Shown piece by piece: positions 33,537 to 42,860 of a stretch of 64,000 bases of DNA; position 1 is the first letter of the stretch; each line of letters starts with the position of its first letter. A program made the translations under genes and the position numbers. This DNA is from Begonia masoniana (taxonomy: Eukaryota > Streptophyta > Magnoliopsida > Cucurbitales > Begoniaceae), in assembly GCA_022432975.1 (NCBI GenBank), contig CM039508.1, forward strand, positions 27,146,788 to 27,210,787. Direction: 5' to 3'. Below the pieces are notes generated by a model, which ran no database searches, was not told where the DNA came from, and saw only the letters and a program-made list of their open reading frames with translations.

Positions 33537-33935
33537 CCAGCTTAATACGTCGGCTACAACATTGGACTTACCCGGGTGGTACTTAATTTCAAAATCATAA
33601 TCTTTAACAAATTACAAGCCAACGTCTTTGCCTCATGTTTAATTCCTTTTGAGTAAAGAGATATTTCAAACTTTTATGGTCTGAAAATACTACGCACTGG
33701 TGACCGTAAAGGTAGTGCCTCCAAATCTTCAGTGCAAAAACTACGGCAGCTAACTCCAAATCGTGAGTGGGTAATTCTGTTCATAACCTTTCAGCTGCCT
33801 GGAAGCATACGCTACAACCTTGCCCTCTTGCATTAACACACACCCCAATCCAATCTTAGATGCGTCACAATAAAAACTAAATTTTCTTGCTTCCATTGAA
33901 AGTACCAATAGGGGTACTGTTGTTAACTTTTACAA
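33537..33935 (-). pseudogene. Tekay-3 RNase H, broken
   Basis: The minus reading shows [20 protein letters not shown] (catalytic Asp kept), [11 protein letters not shown], a frame change, then [20 protein letters not shown] and FEIKYHPGKSN. It starts near the beginning of RNase H and abuts Q copy B RNase H at about 33936-33950. Confidence 0.85.
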
Positions 33936-33944
33936 TAGTTATTA

Positions 33945-34383
33945 TCCAAAAATTCCACTCACTTCGAGTGTCTCTTATTCAGTTTGTGCTGAATCTTGAT
34001 GTGCTTGAGTGATTGATGGTCATAATGGATCACAAACTCGTTGGATAAAAGACATTGTCCGTGCTCAATAGCTCGTATGACTGCATAAAACACCTTGTCA
34101 TACGTGGAGTAGCTAAGCGTAGCTCCTTGTAGCTTTTCACTGAAGTATGTAAGTAGTTTACCATCTTGCATCAATACAGCTCCTATGCCAACCTTGGAGG
34201 CGTTGCTTTTGATTTCAAATACTTGTGGAAATCTGGTAGTGCCAATAATGGGGATTGACAAAGTTTTTCTTTAATCAGCTCAAAACTACTTTGACATGCC
34301 AGGGTCCAAACAAAATTTGTTCCCTTCTTTGTGAGATCCGTGATGGGAGCTACTATCGAGCTGAAGTTATTGATAAACCTCAT
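33945..34383 (-). pseudogene. Q-B RNase H
   Basis: Two frames: 34183-34383 ([40 protein letters not shown]) and 33959-34261 ([40 protein letters not shown]). It has the same Asn as copy A in place of the first catalytic Asp. Ends at the fusion to Tekay-3. Confidence 0.87.
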
Positions 34384-34425
34384 GTAGAAAGAAGCTAGTC
34401 CATGAAAACTACGAACTTCATATAT

Positions 34426-35109
34426 CTAGTGAGGTGTAGGCCATTCCTTAATGGTTTTAACCTTGTCCTCGTCAGCTGCTAGTCCGTTCTTTGAAATTAT
34501 AAACCTTATAAAATATACATTTTCTTGGGCGAAGGAACATTTGCTTAAGTTGCCAAATAATTTAACCTCTCGGAGAGTTCGAAAAAGGATCCCAAGCTGT
34601 TTGAGGTGTTGGGGAAGGTGGAGGCTGTACACTAAGATGTCATCAAAGTAGACGACAACAAATTTTCCTAAAAAATCCTTGAAAACATGGTGCATCAACC
34701 TCATGAAGGTACTCGGGTCATTAGTAAGTCTGAATGGCATAACCATCCACTCAAACAATCCGTATTTTGTCTTGAAGGTGGTTTTCCACTCATCACCTTC
34801 TCTCATTCGAATCTGGTGATAACCATTCTTCAAGTCTACTTTGGAGAATATGGGCGCTCCACCAAGCTCGTCCAGCATATCCTCGAGCCTAGCAATCAAA
34901 AATCTGTACTTGATAGTAATTCGATTAATAGTGCGGCTATGGACACACATCCTCATGGTGTCATTTTTTTTGAAGACAAATAGCATAGGCACAACACAGG
35001 GACTCGCTGATTCTCTAATATATCCCTTGCTTAACATCTCTTGTACTTTCTCTAGTAATTCCTTAGTCTCTTCAGGTCTCATCCTATAGGCTGGTCTGTT
35101 GGGTAGCAT
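34426..35109 (-). pseudogene. Q-B reverse transcriptase, long open frame
   Basis: 227 residues: LPNRPAYRMRPEETKELLEK, then GYIRESASPCVVPMLFV, IFSKVDLKNGYHQIRMREGD, EWKTTFKTKYGLFEWMVMPF, and the polymerase box VVVYFDDILVYS with both Asp intact, ending IKEWPTPH. This is the only RT of the window with a whole domain and an intact catalytic pair in one frame. A few conserved positions differ (VFKKNDTMRMCVHSR for VPKKDG..R.C.D.R). Confidence 0.93.
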
Positions 35110-35384
35110 GGCTTCAGGTTGTAGGTCTATCTGATGTTTAATACCTCTTATTGATGTAAGCCAGGTGGAAATTCTTAAGAAAAATATCTTGGTAAGTCTT
35201 AAGGATGTTTTGGATCAATGGAGGTATCTCGCCAAGTTCCTTCACGGGGTCTCTAAATTGAACTAGGATCAGTGCCTCTCCTTTGATCACTGCAGATCTC
35301 ATCCCTCGCTTGGATAAGAGAAGACTTTTCTTGAACTTCTCTTGTTTTTTTAATAGCATCATCCTAGGTCACTTGTTCGGGAGT
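35110..35384 (-). pseudogene. Q-B protease-to-RT spacer
   Basis: Frame 35138-35362 reads LVQFRDPVKELGEIPPLIQN and ILKTYQDIFLKNFHLA, the 'LL..F.DVFP...P..LPP.R' entry to gypsy RT in decayed form. It ends at the Cassandra-1 target and continues in sense at 36213. Confidence 0.7.
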
Positions 35385-35389
35385 CATAG
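35385..35389. repeat. Target-site duplication of Cassandra-1, left copy
   Basis: CATAG before TGTGATGACC; the same five bases follow the element at 36208-36212. Confidence 0.95.
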
Positions 35390-35577
35390 TGTGATGACCC
35401 ATATGTGCACGACTGGCCCGTATACTGGATCCAGACCTGGATGGAGGTGCGTCCGTGCGGGAAAATGGCTAGTGAAGGGGGTAGGTCGTAATGTGGGGGT
35501 CGTCACAATCCCACATCGCTTGGGCAAGTATGTGGAAAATGAAACATATGTAAAGAGACCCTCCCAAAAATAGTAAG

Positions 35578-35692
35578 ACGTGTTTTAGAGCACAATTGGC
35601 AACAGATCCTATAAGAACTCCGAAGTTAAAAGTGCTTCGGCGAGAGCAATTCCAGGTTGGGTGACCGACTGGGAAGTCCTCGCCAAACAAAG
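35578..35692 (+). ncRNA. 5S rRNA-like domain, Cassandra-1 left LTR
   Basis: Contains AGAACTCCGAAGTTAAAAGT and GGTTGGGTGACC, matching the 5S rRNA internal promoter (A box AGTTAAGCGTGC-like, C box GGATGGGTGACC-like) and the GGGAAGTCCT end. It is not a functional 5S gene: the 5' quarter is strongly diverged. Confidence 0.9.
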
Positions 35693-36017
35693 CCGTGATT
35701 GGAGGATTTTGGGCTACGGCCCAATCCGCAGAGCGGGCAATATCTTGCTGGGATAAGGGGTCGTTACAAATGGTATCAGAGCCTGTACCAAACTGGAAAT
35801 GTGGCCAACGAGGACGTTAGGCCCCTAAGGGAGGGTGATTGTGATGACCCATATGTGCACGACTAGCCCGTATACTAGATCCGGACCCGGATGGCAGTGC
35901 GTCCGTGCAGGAAAAAGGCCGGTGAAGGGGGTAGATCGTAATGTGGTGGTCGTCACAATCCCATATCGCTTGGGCAAGTATGTGGAAAATGAAACATATG
36001 TAAAGAGACCCTCCCAA

Positions 36018-36132
36018 AAATAGTAAGACGCGTTTTGAAGCACAATTGGCAACGGATCCCATAAGAACTCCAAAGTTAAAAGTGCTTCGGCGAGAGCAAT
36101 TCCAGGTTAGGTGACCGACTGGGAAGTCCTAG
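36018..36132 (+). ncRNA. 5S rRNA-like domain, Cassandra-1 right LTR
   Basis: Same domain as in the left LTR with a few differences (AACTCCAAAGTTAAAAGTGC; GGTTAGGTGACC), so the C box has one change here. The flank after it is shortened compared with the left LTR. Confidence 0.88.
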
Positions 36133-36207
36133 CCAAACAAAGCCATGAGGGGAGGATATTGGGCTACGGCCCAATCCCCAGAGTGGACAGGATAAGGGGT
36201 CGTTACA

Positions 36208-36212
36208 CATAG
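36208..36212. repeat. Target-site duplication of Cassandra-1, right copy
   Basis: CATAG, matching 35385-35389. Confidence 0.95.
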
Positions 36213-36743
36213 GTATTAATTTGATTAATCTGCCACCAAGTTTTAAGGTACAGTTGTTGAGAAAACCATCATGGTTCACCTTTTGGTCATATTGTCATGG
36301 TCGACCTAACAGAAGATGACAAGAGTTCATTGGAAAAACGTCGCAAACAACCATGTCCTTGTACTTACCAATAGTGAAATCGACGGTTACTTGCTTGGTT
36401 ACCTTGATGTCATCTCTATCATCCAACTATCTTAATTTGTATGGCTAAGGGTGGTTAGTGGTCTCCAATCCTAGTTTACTAACCATTTCTTGTGAAGCTA
36501 CGTTAACGCAACTTCCGCCGTCAATAATTATCAAGCAAACTTTGTTTTTGACTACACAACGACTATGGAAGATATTTTCCCGTTGACAGTCTTCTTTAAC
36601 GTTCTTGGAAATCAAGGTTCGTCTTATGACCAATAGTAGAGGTCATTCTTGAGTCGTACAGTCATCGGCTTCTTGGTCACTTTCCTCTACTATCTCTTTT
36701 TCTCCCTCATCGTACTGTCCTTCATCATTTTTGCTTTCCCATT
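36213..36743 (-). pseudogene. Q-B protease region
   Basis: Open 36445-36633: MVIRRTLISKNVKEDCQREN, then SRCVVKNKVCLIIIDGGSCV and NVASQEMVSKLGLE. The D-G-G-S active-site-like motif is intact, unlike copy A (NGGS). Left of it a decayed 'VTVDFTIGKYKDMVVC.VFPM' and 'LLGRPW' reading continues to Cassandra-1. The empty Tekay-2 target lies at the right end. Confidence 0.85.
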
Positions 36744-37249
36744 CGCCAGTCGATTCCTTAATTACCATCACACGGTGGTTAGAACATTCATTGGCATAAT
36801 GTCTTTTTCCAAGATATTTATAACATTGTATGTCATGGGCTTTTTGTCCGTTAGGGTCGTTTACTTGGGTTTTTTTTATTGGTGGGGGACTTGTTGTTAC
36901 TACCTGCTCCTTTCGGGGGCCAGTTACAGTTAACCGATCTCTTGTCTTCAGTTCTCGAGGTAGTCTTGTCGTAATCTTAGTTTTTATGTGGGAATTTATT
37001 AGGGTAGTTGACTTTACGCTTTCTCTTGAATTGCCTCTTTATAGTGAGTGCCAACTGCACGACCATGTCCATGGTTTCTAATTTTTGCATCTCAACTGCA
37101 TCTCCTATATCACGGTTTAGTCCTTGAATAAACCTGGCGATAAGATATTCTCCTGCAAGCCATAGGTAGGGCAGGTTTGAAAATATTGCTACATACATAG
37201 ATAGTAATACATAAACTAAGTCACCACTGTTTTCATTAAAAATAATCAT
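36744..37249 (-). pseudogene. Q-B gag
   Basis: Frame 36977-37249: AGEYLIARFIQGLNRDIGDA, VEMQKLETMDMVVQLALTIK and RQFKRKRKVNYPNKFPHKN, then a frameshift; further left a knuckle-like 'KCFKCLGKRHYANEC'-type reading is blurred. Nearly identical to 27975-28475. Confidence 0.85.
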
Positions 37250-37640
37250 GGTGAAAAATGAGAGTCACTCAAGGATCTCTCCGCCACACTATCACAGAAA
37301 GGTGGCAAACCATAAATCCCTATAGTGAGCCAGAAAAGAAGCTGGAAAGTGACAGTGATCTAAGATCCAACCAAGTCACCAGACTACTTGCGAGCAACTC
37401 AACCATGGTACATTTCGTTAATCAAAGGCCGACCGTCGAGCAAGATCCAGCATGACACCGCAAACATATCACATAAAACACCACCCTTGCCAGATTTAGA
37501 CATACGAAACCCAAAGAGCGCGCCACCACAGCCCTATTACATATTTTGCAATGTATAAACAAGAAGCCTTCACGCAGCAACAAAATACAATGCAAGTAAA
37601 AATCAAATTCACACATTTGATGCCTCTCTCTTCTTGTTGT
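37250..37640 (-). repeat. R copy B, 3' LTR portion
   Basis: Nearly identical to 28480-28860. The boundary with Q gag at about 37240-37255 is the same in both copies, which shows that Q and R were already joined before duplication. Confidence 0.65.
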
Positions 37641-38370
37641 CCACTATTTATATTCCCCTACTCTTTCAACCGTCTTCCTTGTCAGCTTAGAAAGTCTTTT
37701 AGTACCTTCTTCCTTTAGTTGATATTGTGGCTCTTTGTGTCTCTTAATAAAACTTTGTCCCTTCGTAAAAACCTTGTCCCCAAAGTTTGAATTCTGAAAA
37801 TTAGTCAGCAACCATGACAGAATCGACCCAAGTAGCTTGCGTTGCTAGGTTATTCTCCCATTGAATTAGCCATTGAGTCACAGGACAATTACCTCGTTTG
37901 ACCACATGCGTTTGTAATAGTGCATCTGGTTTAGATGTTGGAGAAGCACAAAAATCAACTAGTTATCCCGCCTGAGTAATAACTGTACCACCTAACATTT
38001 TTGTAAGTAGTGAAATGTGGAAGATTGGATGAACGCTGGCATTAAATGGAAGTTCCAATTTATAAGCAACCTTGGTGATGCGTTCTATTATCTTGAAGGG
38101 GCCACAGTACTTTGGGGGCAACTTGTGAGAAGATCTGTAGGCGAGAGAAAGTTTGCAATAAGGTTGAAAGCACAAGAAAACCAAGTCCCCGACTAGAAAA
38201 CACATTTTGCATGATGTTTATCCGCATACAGCTTCATTCTCACTTGAGCCTAAGTGGTATTAACTTTGAGGAATCTGCCCATTGGTGGCTGTCCATTAGA
38301 ACTCCGTCGACTGAAGCAACATCAGTTATTTGATAGCGTCCCAAATCCAAAAGCAAAGGGGTTGTCGACC
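37641..38370 (-). pseudogene. R-B integrase C-terminus and chromodomain
   Basis: Open 37963-38205: [60 protein letters not shown]. The chromodomain follows to the left with one stop (it stays open in copy A). Right of it, up to 38370, the region linking to the core is frame-broken. Confidence 0.87.
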
Positions 38371-38371
38371 A

Positions 38372-38796
38372 TTAGAGCACCTCAAAATGTGTCGTTTGGA
38401 TGGCTGATTGAAACATGGTGTTAGACCAGCATTTAGCTAACGACAACCATTGACGCCACTGCTTGGGATGAGAGTAGGACATACATTGTAAATACATCTC
38501 GATACATTGATTGAGTCGCTTGGTTTGGCAATCGGATTCATGGTGGTATGCGGTTGATAGGTATAGCTCTATGCCCGAGGCTGAGAATAAATTTTGCCAA
38601 AACAAGGATGTAAAGTCCTTGTCGCGATTGGAGACAATATGCTGAGGCAAGCCATGGAGGTTGAAAACATTATCCAAAAATAGAATAACAATGGATTCTG
38701 CTGTGAACGGGTGTGCCAGGGCAAATAAGTGTCCATACTTGGTAAAATGATCAATAATAACCATTATACAATCAACGTGATTTGAATGAGGTAAGT
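38372..38796 (-). pseudogene. R-B integrase core, cut by the Tat/Athila-like LTR
   Basis: 130 open residues (38372-38764): MVIIDHFTKYGHLFALAHPF, VSNRDKDFTSLFWQNLFSAS and YHHESDCQTKRLNQCIE. The sense continues in frame to 'LPHSNHVDCI' at 38796 and then ends at an LTR edge. The catalytic Glu position reads K ('QTKRLN' for 'QTER.N') and the second Asp block reads SNRDKDF (Asn for the catalytic Asp), so the enzyme is dead. Confidence 0.9.
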
Positions 38797-38886
38797 TGAT
38801 AACTCTTGAAAGAGAGTTATTTTAAGTCAATGTTGTTTGTAAAAATTACTCTAATCAAGTGAGTTATAAATTATTTAGGTCCAATT

Positions 38887-39033
38887 ATGAAATTTTCCAT
38901 AGATTGCTACAACTCTATCTACTTTAAAGAACTAATGGATTTTATTTGAATTTTCGTGAAATATCAAATTTTTAACACTAAAAGGAATTTTTTTTGTAGT
39001 TTTGGTGTAGGCGATGTTTAATGGATTGTACAG
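38887..39033. repeat. Direct repeat in the LTR, copy 1
   Basis: 147 bp from ATGAAATTTTCCATAGATTG to GGATTGTACAG, repeated at 39057-39200 with length changes only in T-runs. The 23 bp between the copies are unique. Confidence 0.95.
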
Positions 39034-39056
39034 ATTTTGGAAATCAAAGAGATGAT

Positions 39057-39200
39057 ATGAATTTTCCATAGATTGCTACAACTCTATCTACTTTAAAGAA
39101 CTAATGGATTTTATTTGAATTTTCGTGAAATATCAAATTTTAACACTAAAAGGAATTTTTTTGTAGTTTTGGTGTAGGCGATGTTTAATGGATTGTACAG
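39057..39200. repeat. Direct repeat in the LTR, copy 2
   Basis: 144 bp, nearly identical to copy 1 at 38887-39033: a recent local duplication. Confidence 0.95.
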
Positions 39201-40151
39201 AAAAAAAGAAGACTTTTGGAAAGAGAAAAAGTGTGTGGAGACATTGGGAGTCGAAGGAGGCCTAAGGGTCAAACACTAGAGAAAAAATGAAGAAGACAGT
39301 GGAAGGAAGAGAAGGTTCTGCAACAAGGAGCAGACCAGAGGCATAAATCATTGCCTTTCGACTCTCATAACCAATAATCTATATATTTTTTCAATTCTAT
39401 TATTTTGATAATTTTAGTTATGGATATTTTCAATTTAATTTTTTTGATGAATTTTATGATTATGGGCAAAGAATTTATTTTGGTTTGAAGAGAAAGTATT
39501 TGTTACAAGAATTCTATTGGTTGCTATGATTACTTATTTGTTACAAGAATTCTATTGCTTGCTATGATTAGTTACTTTTGTTTGAATGAATTATTCTGAT
39601 GATTATGGTTAAATTCGATTTATGTGGACAGACAAAATTGATTACACATATTCTTATCGTATTGAGAAATAAGTAGGAATTGTTAGATGCATAATAATTT
39701 ATTTGGATTGAATTTTACGAAGTTATTATCATTCAATTTGTATGACTTTTAGAATAGGACGATATTGAAGTTTTTATTATTTTCACTCTGTCAATAAATT
39801 GAAGATAAAAATAAAACGAACCACCAAGCAATTCAAAGAAACTCTGGTTATTACAAAATTCTTGCTTGTTGTAGCAATATGTAGCTTTGCTAGTGGAATT
39901 CACAAAACAAATAAATCGACCCTGACCAATATTTTCATTTTATAATTTTATCATCCGATTGTTTAGACTCTGTTTTATTTCTTTAATTTCTACTTAATTC
40001 ATATCACTCGATTATTTATCGTTAATTCATTTGTTTTCCTTAAATTTAAAGTTTGATAATTTTATCCTCGTGGGTTCGACTCGTATTTATTCTTTATTAC
40101 TTTGTTAGTGAAATGTGCACTTGCGTTAAGGTGTGATTTTTCTCTAACAAG

Positions 40152-40176
40152 TTTTTGCAGCCGTTGCCGGTGATAA
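40152..40176 (+). other. Tat/Athila-type primer-binding region
   Basis: TTTTTGCAGCCGTTGCCGG lies two bases after the LTR. Plant Athila and Tat elements carry TTTTTGGCGCCGTTGCCGG here; this copy differs by GGC to GCA. Confidence 0.75.
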
Positions 40177-40269
40177 TTTTATCAAAATTTGTATCTTGGC
40201 GTAATATTTAGAAAAAAATGATACTTCTCTTTGTTTTTTTTTTTCAAGTACCGCACTATAAAATAAATA

Positions 40270-40809
40270 TGGCGTACAACAATTATCAATGGTCATCCGA
40301 GAGATTGAATTCAAGTCAACAAGTTGCTAGTAATCATGAACTTGATACAATGAGGAGAGACTTGACCGTTTGAGTTTCATCACTTACCAATGTGATTGAG
40401 TCGATGAACATGGGATACAAACAGCGAACAATAAATATTTGATGTACATTTTGTGAAGTAGCTCATCAATATGAACACTGTCCATGAAATTCAGATCAAT
40501 TTATTACGAGGATTTCTAGTGGAACCCACAACAATCTTTTTCTCAACAAACAAGTTCAACGTAAGGGAAGTTTCGTGTATATTTTGTGGAGAATATCATG
40601 ATTATAACTTGTGTCATACTAATATAAAATCAGTGAATTATGTTGGTTATAACAGAAACAATAAAACCATTTTCCACACTTATAATTCTGGTTGCAAACA
40701 TCATCTAAACTTTCAATGGAATTCACATCAACAAGATGTAACTGCACAAAACAAACTTGCAGCAATTTATCCTTCGGGTTTCTCACAACCAGCACATAAT
40801 AAAGTGTAA
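40270..40809 (+). pseudogene. Athila/Tat-like gag fragment with zinc knuckle
   Basis: The open part 40471-40809 reads CIFCGEYHDYNLCHTN, then SVNYVGYNRN and HTYNSGCKHHLNFQWNSHQQ. This matches the 'C..CG..H....C' plus 'VNYVG....N.Y..TYNPGW..HPNF.W' pattern after the capsid of Athila/Tat elements. The N-terminal gag (from ATGGCGTACAAC near 40270) is shortened and holds a stop. Nothing of pol follows. Confidence 0.85.
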
Positions 40810-41154
40810 ATAATATTTTGATCCAAGTTCAATAATTAACAATTACAAAACGTAATTGTCATATATACAATTAAATAAAATAATCCAAAACATCAAGAAA
40901 TTATTTCAATATATTTTTTATGAGAACAATGCAAGCGGTGAACAGTATCCTGTAACTGTAAACAATGATTGGCCGGTGTGAACAGTAACCGCGACCATGA
41001 CCAGTAATCGGCCGGCGTGAACAGTAATCGTGAAAAAAAAAATTATAACCCAAATTTCTTGATCTCGCATACTTTTAATGTTAAACATTAGGCAGCAGAT
41101 AAACATGCAATTAACAAATAAATTCATAACAGAAAATCCAATGTTCTAAATTGA
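40810..41154. other. Unassigned, with a short GTGAACAGTAA repeat
   Basis: AT-rich. Between 40935 and 41035 the words GTGAACAGTAA..G and ATTGGCCGG/ATCGGCCGG recur three to four times. No coding content seen. It may be the leader of the minus-strand element whose primer site lies at 41155. Confidence 0.4.
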
Positions 41155-41166
41155 GCTCTGATACCA
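41155..41166 (-). other. Primer-binding site on the minus strand
   Basis: Plus-strand GCTCTGATACCA gives TGGTATCAGAGC on the minus strand, a perfect iMet-type primer site. It is two bases from TGTTCGTCATG, a possible LTR edge. Confidence 0.75.
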
Positions 41167-41168
41167 CA

Positions 41169-41830
41169 TGTTCGTCATGTTCGTTATGTTTTCTCAAAAA
41201 TATCACGCTCATCATGTTTTCTCAAATTTTAATTAAAGAGAAACAGATTGATAAACATATCGAGATCTCTATTTTTTTTTAAAGAGAAACACTAGAATTT
41301 TGAACAAGTTGATTTTCACGAGCATAATTAATAGACAAAATGGTTTACCTTGATCCATGATTCAAGAGGTTGCTTTTCTCTCTCTTGACCCACAAATTTC
41401 TTGAGTGATGGTGCAGATGGAAAACTCCCATAGTAGGTAGGTAGAGAGAGCACCCTTTTATCATCAATTTAATTTCCATCAAATTAAATAAGCTTGACCA
41501 ATAGGATTTTAACACATAAGGCCACATCACATGGCTTTCTAACTTTGACGTTTGGGTTTCCAAATTTGGAGTTTTCATGGAAACAGCCAAACAATGGAAA
41601 CAACCAAACACAAAAATAAAAAAACCAACATTTCCTTCCAGTCAATTAGAGTGCTCAAGAATGCTGGATTTTCACGGGAATTCGTCGAAGAAGGGAAGGG
41701 AAAGTCCTTGAAGGGATCCCAAATGTCCAGTGAGAAAGGATCCAAGACATTGCTCCGTCGGTTGCAAAGGAAACCAGGAATCAGCGACATTCTTGATAAA
41801 AATGTGACCTTGAGTTTAGAGAATTAGTCT
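41169..41830 (-). repeat. Probable LTR relic, minus strand (right end unknown)
   Basis: Begins TGTTCGTCATGTTCG next to the primer site. Two frames (41345-41611 and 41552-41827) have no recognised product. No partner LTR in the window. Confidence 0.4.
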
Positions 41831-42480
41831 ACTTGTCAGATGATGCTTTTGATCAAATTGGTGAAGAACAATAGGAACAATCAAGTATTTATACTGCTCG
41901 AGGAAAATTCAGTTGAAATTGAAAGATGGTTGTTACAAAATTCTAGTACCCTCGCGAATGATCACGAATTCTCCCAACTGGTTTAAATTGGTTGAATTTT
42001 GTGGACCGATCTTGGCCCAGCTAATTCTTTTGAATCAATTGTTCGATTTTCGATAACAAAATAATATACCTAGTCCGAAGGGCTGGATCATTGTGAAATC
42101 TCACAAATAAATATCTACAAGCCTTAAAGTCTTGATTAAAAGATCACTGTAAGTAAGTTCCCTTGGTACAAACTTAAGCCACAAGAAAAGTACATAAAAG
42201 GGTTGAGTAACAGTGAATACATATGGACTCCTATTTTTCACCAACATATCTCAATCCTACCGACTCCATCACACCGCAAACCTTTTTCTGGTGCATATGA
42301 AGAGTGCTTCTCTTGGTGTAACAGATGGATCTTACTGCAATAAGCACCACCTATTGAGATTGAAGAACATAATTTTAAACAAGCTTATTTGAGATATAAT
42401 ATTATAAGATAATAAGGAAATTTTTCAACTCTAAGATCTTCATAAGCTAAGATATAACTATTTGATTAGAAGCAGACAAA
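41831..42480. other. Unassigned AT-rich stretch
   Basis: No open frame of note, no motif and no repeat was recognised. Confidence 0.5.
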
Positions 42481-42489
42481 ATGGGTATC

Positions 42490-42860
42490 GGTTAGAGTTC
42501 GGTGACCCGAATTTCTTTTGGCCCAACTCAAAAGTTTCGCAGTGCGATAAAAGTGATTTTTCGGCCCAATCCCTCAACCCACAACATTTGTCCTTTCTTG
42601 TTTTGGGGTGCGGGGGCAGTTTTTAGACCTGACTCGCAACCAGTTTTACCAACCCATTTCATCACCTATATATTTTATTTTTAGGGTTTTTTCGGAGATT
42701 GATTTTGTTAGTCGAAATTCCCAAATACTTTTGTACCAATTTCGATCATAGTGATTTCTTTTCTCTTCCTGTGATTTTTTTCCGTAAAGGGTTTTCCACG
42801 TAAAATCTCTGTGTGATTTATTTTTCGAATTTTCATTTCTTGTCGCCTATTTTTATAACA
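42490..42860 (+). repeat. Copia-type LTR fragment
   Basis: Contains a TATA-like TATATATTTTATTTTTAGGG near 42667, then GGGTTTTCCACGTAAAATC, the signature found near the 3' end of many plant copia LTRs and also present in the Copia-1 LTR. It ends TTTTTATAACA. The element body is absent to the right, so this is a solo or truncated LTR. Confidence 0.65.

Larger units (their letters stand above)
29634..33935 (-). mobile_element. Tekay-3: 5'-truncated Tekay-type element
   Basis: 3' LTR at the left (29634-31938), then chromodomain, integrase and RNase H in minus sense up to about 33935, where it is joined directly to Q copy B. Protease, RT, gag and the 5' LTR are missing. The left target flank GAT|TGTAACAACC can be compared with the empty site in R copy B (38395-38401), but the right duplication is lost. 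Confidence 0.92.
35390..36207 (+). mobile_element. Cassandra-1: TRIM retroelement with 5S rRNA-derived LTRs
   Basis: 818 bp: LTR 35390-35768, primer site TGGTATCAGAGCC at 35771-35783, a short coding-free middle, purine tract near 35827-35837, LTR 35840-36207. Cassandra is a known plant TRIM family whose LTRs contain a 5S rRNA-like Pol III region; it has no proteins and depends on other elements. CATAG duplications prove insertion into Q copy B. Confidence 0.96.
33940..37249 (-). mobile_element. Q copy B (Ty3/gypsy relic, 3' truncated)
   Basis: Minus-strand RNase H, RT, protease and gag, almost the same sequence as Q copy A, plus Cassandra-1 inserted at 35385-35389. Integrase and LTR present in copy A are absent. 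It keeps the empty site of Tekay-2, showing that Tekay-2 entered copy A after the two copies arose. Confidence 0.88.
38797..40149 (+). repeat. 5' LTR of a Tat/Athila-like element
   Basis: Starts TGATAACTCTTGAAAGAG (with a short inverted AACTCT/AGAGTT) exactly where R integrase is cut. It ends CTCTAACA directly before a Tat/Athila-type primer region. 1,353 bp, AT-rich. The 3' LTR is not in the window, so the left edge rests on the interrupted integrase and the TG terminus. Confidence 0.75.

Noticed and set aside
35578..36132. Functional 5S rRNA genes
   Set aside because: Only the central and 3' parts match 5S, the 5' quarter is diverged, and each lies in a Cassandra LTR with target duplications.
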